A DNA stretch of 28,583 nucleotides from CAIWXH01 sp964555675 (GTDB lineage: Bacteria > Chloroflexota > Chloroflexia > Chloroflexales > Chloroflexaceae), in assembly GCA_964555675.1 (NCBI GenBank), contig CAZKTU010000064.1:1-28583 (forward strand). Direction: 5' to 3'. Position numbers and translations under genes: made by a program. A model generated the notes under the pieces. That model had not been told where the DNA came from and made no database searches. It saw nothing but the letters and a program-made list of their open reading frames with translations. This document shows, one piece after another, positions 6,467 to 13,188 of the stretch; positions within the stretch are counted from its first letter, which is position 1, and each line of letters opens with the position of its first letter.

Positions 6467-6904
6467 ATGGAGAGCCCGCAGTTCACCGTGCAGCCGCAGC
6501 GGCCCGCGTGGCAGCGGCTGCTGCTGCGCTGGTTGATCAGCTCGCTGGCGATCTTTGTCGCGGTCTGGCTGGTGCCTGGGATCCGCTTCAGCGGGCCGGG
6601 CTGGCACATCGGGGTGGTGGCCGTCGTCTTCGGCCTGCTCAACGCACTGCTGCGCCCGCTGCTCTACCTGCTGTCCTGCCCGCTGGTCATCCTGACTCTG
6701 GGGCTGTTCGGGCTGGTGATCAACGCCGCGCTGCTGGGGCTAACCTCGGCCCTGGCCGACCAGCTGGCGATCAGCTTTCACATCGACGGCTTCTGGCCGG
6801 CCTTCTGGGGCGGGCTGGTGATCTCAGTGGTGAGCACCATTCTTAGTGTGCTCGCCGGCGACGCACGGGTGCAGGTGGTGCGGGTGCAGCCGCCGCCAAG
6901 GTAA
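6467..6904 (+). CDS. Phage-holin-IV-like small membrane protein
   Basis: The 145-residue protein has four predicted membrane segments: LISSLAIFVAVWLV, IGVVAVVFGLLNALL, LVILTLGLFGLVINAALLG and AFWGGLVISVVSTIL. It has a conserved NALLRPLLYLLSCPL loop and a cytosolic basic tail. This is the pattern of the Phage_holin_4_2 (YvlD-like) family, which is widespread on bacterial chromosomes, usually unrelated to prophage and of unclear function. GGGGAGGA precedes the ATG. The gene is monocistronic, divergent from the methyltransferase and convergent with the acyl-CoA ligase. Family assignment is confident; role is unknown. Confidence 0.85.
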   Translation: MESPQFTVQPQRPAWQRLLLRWLISSLAIFVAVWLVPGIRFSGPGWHIGVVAVVFGLLNALLRPLLYLLSCPLVILTLGLFGLVINAALLGLTSALADQLAISFHIDGFWPAFWGGLVISVVSTILSVLAGDARVQVVRVQPPPR

Positions 6905-6909
6905 CGCAA

Positions 6910-6933
6910 GGGGCCGCGGCGCGCCGCGGCCCC
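6910..6933. terminator. Bidirectional hairpin between convergent genes
   Basis: A perfect 24-base GC palindrome (11-base-pair arms 6910-6920 and 6923-6933) lies between the stops of the holin-like gene and the acyl-CoA ligase. It has no T-tract, so its termination activity is inferred. Confidence 0.55.
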
Positions 6934-6956
6934 ACACGATCGAAGCGGGTTGAAGC

Positions 6957-8699
6957 TCAGGCCGTGGCGGCCTCGGCCTTGGCGGCTTTCTGCTTGGCCT
7001 TCTCTTCGTCGACGAGGACGCGGCGCAGCACCTTGCCGACCATGGTCTTGGGCAGCTCGCTGCGGAACTCGACCTCGCGGGGGACCTTATACTGGGCGAG
7101 GTGGAGCTTGCAGAACTCCTTGATCTCCTCGGCCGTAGGGGTCTCGCCGGGCTTGGGCACGATATAGGCCTTGACGGTATCGTCGCCGCGGGTCGGGTGG
7201 GGGATGCCGGCCACGACGGCCTCCATCACCTTGGGGTGCATATAGAGCACCTCCTCGACGTCGCGGGGCAGGACCTTGTAGCCCGAGGCGATGATCATGT
7301 CCTTCTTGCGGTCGACGATGAAGAAGTAGCCGTCCTTGTCGACCTTGCAAATATCGCCGGTATGGAGCCAGCCGTCGGCGTCGATTGTGCCGGCGGTCTC
7401 GTCGGGGCGATTCCAGTAGCCCTTCATGATCTGGGGGCCGCGCACACACAGCTCGCCCTGGGCCTCGCCGTCGAAGGGCAGAGTCTCGCCGCTCTCCAGG
7501 TCGATGATCTTGGCGTCGGTGTCGGGCATGGGCACGCCGATGCTGCCGGCCTTGCGCGTGCCAAAGACCGGGTTGCAGTGGGTGACCGGGCTGCACTCGG
7601 TCATGCCGAAGCCCTCGACCAGGCGCCCGCCGGTGATCTGGCCGAACTTCTCCTGGACCTCCATGGGCAGGGGGGCCGAGCCGGAGATGCAGGCCTTGAC
7701 GCTGCGCAGATCATACTCGGCGACTTTGGGGTGGTTGATGATGCCGATGTACATCGCGGGCACGCCGGGGTAGAGGGTGGCGCGCTCTTTCTGCATGATC
7801 GTCATCACATTCTCGATCGGGCGCGGGTTGGGCACGATCACGATCTCGGCGCCCATGTAGAGGCCGTAGATCATACAGACCGTCATCCCATAGACGTGGA
7901 AGAAGGGGATGGCGGCCATCATCTTCTCGCCGCCGGGCTTGCCGTTGACCAGCCAGGCGTTGATCATGAGCGTGTTGGCGATCAGGTTGCGATGGGTCAG
8001 CATTGCGGCCTTGGGCAGGCCGGTGGTGCCGCCGGTGTACTGGAAGAGGGCCGTATCGTCCGGCGAGAGGTTGACCCTGGGCGGAGTGGGGCCGTACTTC
8101 TCGAGCAGGTGCGCGAAGAAGAAAGTATCCTGCTCGGGGTGGACGTCGACCCACTCGGGGGTGCGCTTCTGGCTGGCCTTGACCAGCAGGCTCGAGGGGA
8201 AGCCCAGGGTGTCGTGGACGTGGGCGACGATCACGCGCTTGACCGGCGTATCGCCCCGTACCTCGCGCAGCTTGGGCCAGAAGATATTCAGCAGGACGAT
8301 CGTCTCGGCGCCGGCGTCGGCCAGTTGGTGCTGGAGCTCGCGGCTCGTGTAGGTCGGGTTGATGTTGACGACGATCGCGCCCAGGCGCATCGCCGCAAAG
8401 AAGGTGATAATGTAGTGGGGCGAGTTGGGCAGCATGACGGCGACCCGCTCGCCCTTGCGCACGCCAAGCTGGTAGAGCGCGGTCGCGAGCCGGTCGACCT
8501 GCTCGTTGAGTTGCCGGTAGCTGAGCTTGCCGCCAACCGTAAAGCGGCCGCCGAGCATGTAGCGCAGGACGAAGCTCGTGGCTGTCTTGTCCGGGTAGCT
8601 CTGAGCGGCTGTCTGGAGCAGCTCGCTCAGGGTCTGGTTGGGGTAGGTCAAGCTGCGGGGGACGCCCTTTTCATAGCTTGACAGCCAGGGCTGTTCCAT
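6957..8699 (-). CDS. fadD: Long-chain fatty-acid--CoA ligase
   Basis: This is a 580-residue ANL-superfamily enzyme that activates long-chain fatty acids to acyl-CoA through an acyl-adenylate. The AMP-binding P-loop is YTGGTTGLPKAAMLTH (from residue 221). The A5 motif is GFGMTECSP. The hinge region is WLHTGDICKVDKDGYFFIVDRKKDMI, split here as WLHTGD and IVDRKKD. The C-terminal catalytic lysine lies in LPKTMVGKVLRR. Length is normal for FadD. The ATG at 8699 follows a near-perfect GGAGGTG and is preferred over an in-frame start 26 codons upstream, which lacks one. A 56-residue membrane protein lies upstream on the same strand. The exact chain-length specificity cannot be read from the sequence. 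Confidence 0.93.
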   Translation of the reverse strand: MEQPWLSSYEKGVPRSLTYPNQTLSELLQTAAQSYPDKTATSFVLRYMLGGRFTVGGKLSYRQLNEQVDRLATALYQLGVRKGERVAVMLPNSPHYIITFFAAMRLGAIVVNINPTYTSRELQHQLADAGAETIVLLNIFWPKLREVRGDTPVKRVIVAHVHDTLGFPSSLLVKASQKRTPEWVDVHPEQDTFFFAHLLEKYGPTPPRVNLSPDDTALFQYTGGTTGLPKAAMLTHRNLIANTLMINAWLVNGKPGGEKMMAAIPFFHVYGMTVCMIYGLYMGAEIVIVPNPRPIENVMTIMQKERATLYPGVPAMYIGIINHPKVAEYDLRSVKACISGSAPLPMEVQEKFGQITGGRLVEGFGMTECSPVTHCNPVFGTRKAGSIGVPMPDTDAKIIDLESGETLPFDGEAQGELCVRGPQIMKGYWNRPDETAGTIDADGWLHTGDICKVDKDGYFFIVDRKKDMIIASGYKVLPRDVEEVLYMHPKVMEAVVAGIPHPTRGDDTVKAYIVPKPGETPTAEEIKEFCKLHLAQYKVPREVEFRSELPKTMVGKVLRRVLVDEEKAKQKAAKAEAATA

Positions 8700-8720
8700 A
8701 CGGCACCTCCTTGTGCAAAT

Positions 8721-8801
8721 GTGAGGCGTGAGGCCCGGGCGCGGAGCGTGAGGCGAGCAGGTCGCTCGGACACCCACGGCTTACGCCCGATACCTCACGC
8801 C
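8721..8801. repeat. GTGAGGC-type short repeats in an intergenic gap
   Basis: GGCGTGAGG (8725-8733) is repeated in part at 8746-8755 (GCGTGAGGCG). It is also present as an exact reverse complement, CCTCACGCC, at 8793-8801. The copies fill the gap between the microprotein stop and the fadD Shine-Dalgarno and could fold in the minus-strand transcript. Confidence 0.55.
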
Positions 8802-8810
8802 TTTGGTTTG

Positions 8811-8981
8811 TTACACGTCGTCGCGGAGCCAGCCCCGCTCGCGGGCGATGAACTTGATCGTGGCGTCGTCGGGTGGGTAGAGGCCGGCTGCCTGGTAAGC
8901 GTAGGCCAGCAGTGCGGCCCCGCCAATGAGACCCAGGACGAGCCCGAGCACGAAGGTGAACGCGCCCACAACCTGCTTCAT
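8811..8981 (-). CDS. Membrane microprotein, 56 residues
   Basis: I do not recognise a family. The reading frame begins MKQVVGAFTFVLGL with one hydrophobic helix (about residues 5-26, rich in Gly, Leu and Val). A short hydrophilic C-terminal domain follows, with LYPPDDATIKFI, then ARERGWLRDDV at the end. It is therefore probably a single-pass or lipid-anchored membrane protein with its charged tail outside the bilayer. GGAGGA lies five bases before the ATG, and an extended -10 promoter lies 45-55 bases upstream. Both support a genuine gene. It precedes fadD on the same strand by about 110 bases; co-transcription is possible but unproved. Confidence 0.75.
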   Translation of the reverse strand: MKQVVGAFTFVLGLVLGLIGGAALLAYAYQAAGLYPPDDATIKFIARERGWLRDDV

Positions 8982-9026
8982 AGTTCCTCCAGGTCGTCCC
9001 TGTGCAAAAGGTGGGAATGCCGCTTA

Positions 9027-9035
9027 ATTGTACCA
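9027..9035 (-). promoter_or_regulatory. Promoter of the membrane microprotein gene
   Basis: TGG-TACAAT on the minus strand (hexamer 9032-9027) is identical in its nine bases to the hflX -10 region. The -35 region is poor. Confidence 0.55.
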
Positions 9036-9086
9036 TATTTCCCGCGCGTTAACGCATTGCGCCGTCGGGCGAGGATTTGCATAGAG

Positions 9087-9092
9087 TATAAT
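9087..9092 (+). promoter_or_regulatory. Aldolase promoter -10
   Basis: A consensus TATAAT lies 60 bases before the aldolase ATG. Unlike most promoters here it has no TGn in front, and no clear -35 is seen. Confidence 0.5.
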
Positions 9093-9152
9093 ATGCGGCG
9101 TCACCCGCAGAGCAATCAATGCGCCGTGTCTCACTCTAAAGGAGTCATACGT

Positions 9153-10172
9153 ATGGCCAAAGTGCAGATGACCAAGGGCAAGTTCGCCGGGATTCAGGCC
9201 TGCGCCGACGATAATGGGGTAATCGCCGCCGCCGCAATGGACCAGCGCGGCTCGCTCCAGAAGGCGATCGCCAAGGCCCGCGGCGGCGCCGCCAGCGAGG
9301 CCGACCTCACCGCCTTCAAGACGGCCGTGACCAAGGTGCTCACCAAGCACTCGACGGCCATCCTGATGGACCCTGAGTACGGTCTGCCGGCCCTCGAGGC
9401 CAAGGCCCCCGGCACGGGCGTGCTGCTCGCCTACGAGAAGACGGGCTACGACGTCAGCGTCAAAGGCCGCCTGCCCGACCTGCTCGGCGAGTGGAGCGTG
9501 CGCCGCATTAAGGCCGCCGGCGGCGACGCGGTGAAGATCCTGCTCTACTACAACCCCTTCGACGACAAGGGGGTCAACGAGATCAAGCACGCCTTCATCG
9601 AGCGCATCGGCGCCGAGTGCGTGGCCAACGACATCCCCTTCTTCCTCGAGCCGATCTGCTACGACGACGCCCTGGACGAGAAGGGCCTCGAGTTCGCCAA
9701 GGTCAAGCCGAAGTATGTGACCGCCTACATGGCCGAGTTCTCGAAGCCCCAGTACGGCGTCGACGTGCTCAAGGTCGAGGTGCCCGTCAACGTGAAGTTC
9801 GTCGAGGGCATGAAGGTCTATAACGGCGAGAAGGCCCAGACCCGCGAGGAGGCCAAGGAGCTCTTCCAGCAGGCCGCGAGCGTCTCTACCAAGCCCTTCA
9901 TCTACCTGAGCGCCGGCGTCACCGACGAGGTCTTCCGCGAGACGCTCGAGCTGGCCGCCGAGGCCGGGACGCCCTTCTCGGGTGTGCTCTGCGGCCGCGC
10001 CACCTGGCAGGACGGCATCCCCGTCTTCGGCCAGAAGGGCCCCGAGGCCCTCGAGGAGTGGCTCGAGGACCGCGGCGTGAAGAATATCACCGCCCTCAAC
10101 CAGGTCCTCGCCAAGGGCGCCAAGCCCTGGTGGACGATCTACGGCGGCAAGGAAAATGTCGAGGTGATCTAG
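9153..10172 (+). CDS. lacD: LacD-type class I aldolase (tagatose/fructose 1,6-bisphosphate aldolase)
   Basis: This is a 339-residue class I (Schiff-base) aldolase that cleaves ketohexose bisphosphates to dihydroxyacetone phosphate and glyceraldehyde 3-phosphate. Family motifs are AAMDQRGSLQKAI near the N-terminus, LLYYNPFDDKGVNE, PFFLEPICYD, and DVLKVEVPVNVKFVEG with the likely Schiff-base Lys207. LSAGVTDEVF and SGVLCGRATWQDG follow. AAAGGAG precedes the ATG. A much longer in-frame extension upstream is rejected because it crosses the promoter and the divergent microprotein gene. No tagatose or galactose genes are nearby, so it may act as a glycolytic or gluconeogenic fructose-bisphosphate aldolase; that part is inference. 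The gene stands alone with its own terminator. Confidence 0.9.
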   Translation: MAKVQMTKGKFAGIQACADDNGVIAAAAMDQRGSLQKAIAKARGGAASEADLTAFKTAVTKVLTKHSTAILMDPEYGLPALEAKAPGTGVLLAYEKTGYDVSVKGRLPDLLGEWSVRRIKAAGGDAVKILLYYNPFDDKGVNEIKHAFIERIGAECVANDIPFFLEPICYDDALDEKGLEFAKVKPKYVTAYMAEFSKPQYGVDVLKVEVPVNVKFVEGMKVYNGEKAQTREEAKELFQQAASVSTKPFIYLSAGVTDEVFRETLELAAEAGTPFSGVLCGRATWQDGIPVFGQKGPEALEEWLEDRGVKNITALNQVLAKGAKPWWTIYGGKENVEVI

Positions 10173-10203
10173 TAAACAGCCCGGCTGTTTGCCGTTAGAG
10201 CGT

Positions 10204-10235
10204 CGGGGAGGGCCAAGCCCTCCCCGCACCTTTTT
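10204..10235 (+). terminator. Intrinsic terminator of the aldolase gene
   Basis: A 10-base-pair GC-rich stem (10204-10213 with 10217-10226) closes a 3-base loop and is followed by CACC and TTTTT. A smaller AAACAG/CTGTTT hairpin lies just after the stop codon at about 10174-10190. Confidence 0.82.
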
Positions 10236-10240
10236 CTCGC

Positions 10241-11899
10241 CTACTCGGCGACGATGCGCACGCGCGTCCAGTCGGTGGCGAGGATGCCTTGGGGCGTGGA
10301 GGTGGGCACGAGGCCCTGCACGGTGGGCCTGATGATCAGGGTCACCTGGGGGCTATAGAGCGGCAGCCAGCCCACCTCGCCCACGGCGATCTGCTCGGCC
10401 TCGCGGTAGAGCTGGAAGCGCTCGCCCTGGCTCTGGGTGCCGCTGAGCTGGTCGGCCCGCTCGACCAGGCGGTCGAACGCTTCGCTGGACCAGTGGCCGT
10501 TGTTGTAGGGCGACTGGCTCTGGAGCTGCAGCGAGATAAAGTTCTGGGGGTCGGGGTAGTCGGCGCCCCAGACGCTGATGTACATCTGCATGGCCGTGGC
10601 CGGGTCGCTCGGGCTATCGATCATGGCGTTGAGCCTGTTGATCAGCTCGTCGAGGGTCACCGGCTCGAGCTTGACCTCGATGCCCAGGGTCTCGCGCCAG
10701 CCGCGCTGCATAGCCTGGGCCACCCGCTCGAGGTCGCGGTCGCCGCTGTCGTAGGTCAGGGTCACGGGGGGCAGCTCGCTGCCGCTGACGAAGCCGGCCA
10801 GGCCCAGGGCTGCCCTGGCCCCGACCGGGTCGAAGTCGAGGGCCTCGATCGGCTGCTCGGTGCCGGGGAAGCCCGCGGGCAAGATGCGCCCGGCCGGCGC
10901 GGCCGTGCCGCCGAGGACCTGTGTGGCCAGCTCGACCTTGTCAACACCCTGGGCGAAGGCCTGGCGCACATAGACATTGTTGAAGGGCGGCAGGGTGTTG
11001 TTGAAGCCGATGTAGCGCAGGACGGGGGCGCTGATCGTCTGCACGCCCGGCAGGCCCCTGGCCTCGTCGAGCCGGTCGGCGGGCACGCCCGCCTGCACGC
11101 TGCCCATCACGTCGACCTCGCCGGCCTGATAGGCCTCGAAGGCCGCCTCGGTGTCGGGGAAGTAGCGGAACTGCACCTCGGCGACCCCGGGCGAGCCCGC
11201 CCAGTAGTGCGGGTTGCCCTCGAGGATCAGCCCCGCGCCGGGGTCGTGCTGCTTGACGCGGAACGGGCCGGTGCCGAAGGCCTTGTCGAGCCAGGCCTCG
11301 CCCTCGCGCTCGATCGTATCGGGGGGGACGACGTAGGTCAGCCCGTAGGTCAGCTGCGAGAGGAAGTAGCCGCGCGGCGAGTCGAGGGTGATGGCGAGGG
11401 TGCGCTCGTCGATCGCCTGCACGCCGGCGAGCGAGGTGGCGCGGCCCTCGCGGACCTCGCGGGCGCCGACGACATTGGCGAGGAAGGTCAGGGCGAAGTC
11501 GGTGCCGGTATCGGGCGCGATCGTGCGGGCCAGGGCGTCGGCGAAGTGCTGGGCCGTGGCCGGGCTGCCGTCGCCATACTTGAGGTCGGGGCGCAGCGTG
11601 AAGGTGTAGATCGTGCCGTCGGAGCTGACCGTCCAGCGCTCGGCGCCCTCGCCCACAATCTCCAGGCGGTCGTTGATGCGCACGAGCCCGCCGAAGATCA
11701 GGTAGATCGGGATATTTTCCTGATTGCCGCCCAGGCGGGCCGGGTCGAGGCGGGTGATATCGCTCACGCCCTCGAGGCTCCAGCGCAAGGCGCCGCCCGG
11801 CTCCTCGGCCGGTTGCGACGGCGGCGCGCACCCGGCCAGGAGGACGAGGGCGAGAGCGATGGCCAGCGGCCATAGAGGGGGTGACGGCCTCTGGCGCAT
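10241..11899 (-). CDS. Peptide-type ABC transporter substrate-binding lipoprotein (SBP family 5)
   Basis: The 552-residue protein begins with a signal peptide and lipobox (LALVLLAGC), so it should be lipid-anchored on the outer face of the membrane. The mature part has the family-5 (OppA/DppA) signature: LDPARLGGNQENIPIYLIFGG after the N-terminus, then WTVSSDGTIYTFTLRPDLKYGDG, FGTGPFRV, and a late RLVERADQL region. The family binds oligopeptides, dipeptides, nickel or sugars, and the ligand here is unknown. No permease or ATPase gene is adjacent. AAGGAG lies eight bases before the ATG. The gene starts 16 bases after the upstream Cys ligase stop, so the two probably share a transcript. Confidence 0.9.
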   Translation of the reverse strand: MRQRPSPPLWPLAIALALVLLAGCAPPSQPAEEPGGALRWSLEGVSDITRLDPARLGGNQENIPIYLIFGGLVRINDRLEIVGEGAERWTVSSDGTIYTFTLRPDLKYGDGSPATAQHFADALARTIAPDTGTDFALTFLANVVGAREVREGRATSLAGVQAIDERTLAITLDSPRGYFLSQLTYGLTYVVPPDTIEREGEAWLDKAFGTGPFRVKQHDPGAGLILEGNPHYWAGSPGVAEVQFRYFPDTEAAFEAYQAGEVDVMGSVQAGVPADRLDEARGLPGVQTISAPVLRYIGFNNTLPPFNNVYVRQAFAQGVDKVELATQVLGGTAAPAGRILPAGFPGTEQPIEALDFDPVGARAALGLAGFVSGSELPPVTLTYDSGDRDLERVAQAMQRGWRETLGIEVKLEPVTLDELINRLNAMIDSPSDPATAMQMYISVWGADYPDPQNFISLQLQSQSPYNNGHWSSEAFDRLVERADQLSGTQSQGERFQLYREAEQIAVGEVGWLPLYSPQVTLIIRPTVQGLVPTSTPQGILATDWTRVRIVAE

Positions 11900-11915
11900 A
11901 AGCGGCGCTCCTTCG

Positions 11916-13115
11916 CTACGCTACGAGGGTGAAGCCCAGCATCGTCGCCAGCTCGCGCACAGTGGCGGCGGCGGCCCCAACCTCGCGCCCCTCTGCGGCC
12001 GCGGCGATCGTATCGCCGGCCATCGCCTGGAGGGCGGCCAGAGCGAGGGGGGTGTTGAGGTCGTCGGCCATAGCCGCCTCGAGGGCGGCGCGGCCCTGGC
12101 CGAGGTCGAGGGGCGTCGCCGAACCGCCGCGGGCCTCGGCGGCCTGCCGCAGCTGCCTGGCCAGGGCGTCGAACCCGGCGACCTGCTCGGGTTTATAGTC
12201 GAACTCCTCGCGGTAGTTGCGGGTGAGCAGGTACCAGCGCAGGGTATCGGGCCCGTGCTCGCGCAGGGCGTCGCGGGCGAAGACCAGGTTGCCGAGGGAC
12301 TTGCTCATCTTCTCGCCGTCGAGCCAGACCAGGCCGGCGTGCATCCAGACCTTCACGAAGGGGCGCTTGCCGGTGAAGGGCTCGGTCTGGGCGATCTCGC
12401 AGGGGTGATGGGGGAAGATCAGGTCGGCGCCGCCGCCGTGGATGTCGAGCTGCTCGCCGAGGTACTTGGTGGCCATGGCGCTGCACTCGATATGCCAGCC
12501 GGGGCGGCCGAGGCCCCACGGACTCTCCCAGGTCGGGTCGTCGGGCTTGCCCGTCTGCCAGAGCACGAAGTCGAGGGGGTCGCGCTTGTTGGGGTCGTCG
12601 GGCCGGTTGCCGCGCTGGTTGGCCGTGGCGAGCAGCTCGTCGTAGCCCATGTGGGCCATCTTGCCGAAGTCGGGGTCGCTGGCGACGCTGAAGTAGACCT
12701 CGCCGCCGACGACATAGGCGTGGCCGAGCTCGATCAGGCGCTCGATGATCGGGATCATCGCGCCGATCTCTTCGCTGGCCCGGGGGAAGTAGGTGGGCGG
12801 CAGCAGGTTGAAGGCCGCATAGTCGCGCTGGAGCTGGGCCACCTGCTGCTCGGTGAGCGCCTGCCAGCTGACCCCATCGCGCTTAGCCCGCTCGAAGAGC
12901 GGGTCGTCGACGTCGGTAATATTCTGACAATAGCGCACCTCGGCGCCCTGCCAGCGCAGATAGCGGACCAGGACGTCGAAGGTGAGGAAGGTGCGGGCGT
13001 GGCCGATATGGGTGGTGTCGTAAGGGGTCACCCCGCAGACGTAGAGGGTGACGGCTCGGTCGGCGGGGATGACAAACGGTTCCTTCGCTCGCGTGAGCGA
13101 GTTGAAGAGCAGCAT
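11916..13115 (-). CDS. Short cysteinyl-tRNA synthetase / MshC-like cysteine ligase
   Basis: The 399-residue class I adenylating enzyme activates cysteine. The HIGH motif is in THIGHART (HIGH at residues 36-39) and KMSKS is at 269-273. All four CysRS zinc ligands are in place: Cys27, Cys211 (GWHIECSAMA), His236 and Glu240 (IFPHHPCEIAQ). The protein ends where the catalytic and stem-contact domains of CysRS end. It lacks the C-terminal 60-70 residues of E. coli CysRS, a length typical of the mycothiol enzyme MshC. CGVTPYD and ITDVDDPLFERAKRDGVSW also match MshC more closely than CysRS (which has DDKIIKRA). It may be the cell's CysRS or a thiol-biosynthesis ligase. AGGAG lies five bases before the ATG. 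Confidence 0.82.
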   Translation of the reverse strand: MLLFNSLTRAKEPFVIPADRAVTLYVCGVTPYDTTHIGHARTFLTFDVLVRYLRWQGAEVRYCQNITDVDDPLFERAKRDGVSWQALTEQQVAQLQRDYAAFNLLPPTYFPRASEEIGAMIPIIERLIELGHAYVVGGEVYFSVASDPDFGKMAHMGYDELLATANQRGNRPDDPNKRDPLDFVLWQTGKPDDPTWESPWGLGRPGWHIECSAMATKYLGEQLDIHGGGADLIFPHHPCEIAQTEPFTGKRPFVKVWMHAGLVWLDGEKMSKSLGNLVFARDALREHGPDTLRWYLLTRNYREEFDYKPEQVAGFDALARQLRQAAEARGGSATPLDLGQGRAALEAAMADDLNTPLALAALQAMAGDTIAAAAEGREVGAAAATVRELATMLGFTLVA

Positions 13116-13161
13116 ACCGGCTCCTGGGCACTATCTGGGCCTGGCGGTGGGGTCCGCGGCT

Positions 13162-13170
13162 ATTATACCA
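13162..13170 (-). promoter_or_regulatory. Promoter of the Cys ligase / binding-protein unit
   Basis: TGG-TATAAT on the minus strand (hexamer 13167-13162) lies 47 bases upstream of the Cys ligase ATG. No good -35 is visible at normal spacing. Confidence 0.6.
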
Positions 13171-13188
13171 GGGGCGCCGGGCAAGCGC

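Noticed and set aside
6467..6904. Prophage remnant suggested by the holin-like protein
   Set aside because: No phage structural, lysis or integrase genes are nearby. This four-helix family is common on chromosomes outside prophages.
8721..9152. An in-frame N-terminal extension of about 144 residues for the aldolase
   Set aside because: It runs through the aldolase promoter and the divergent microprotein gene, and the family starts near the MAKVQMTKGK residues. The ATG at 9153 has AAAGGAG.
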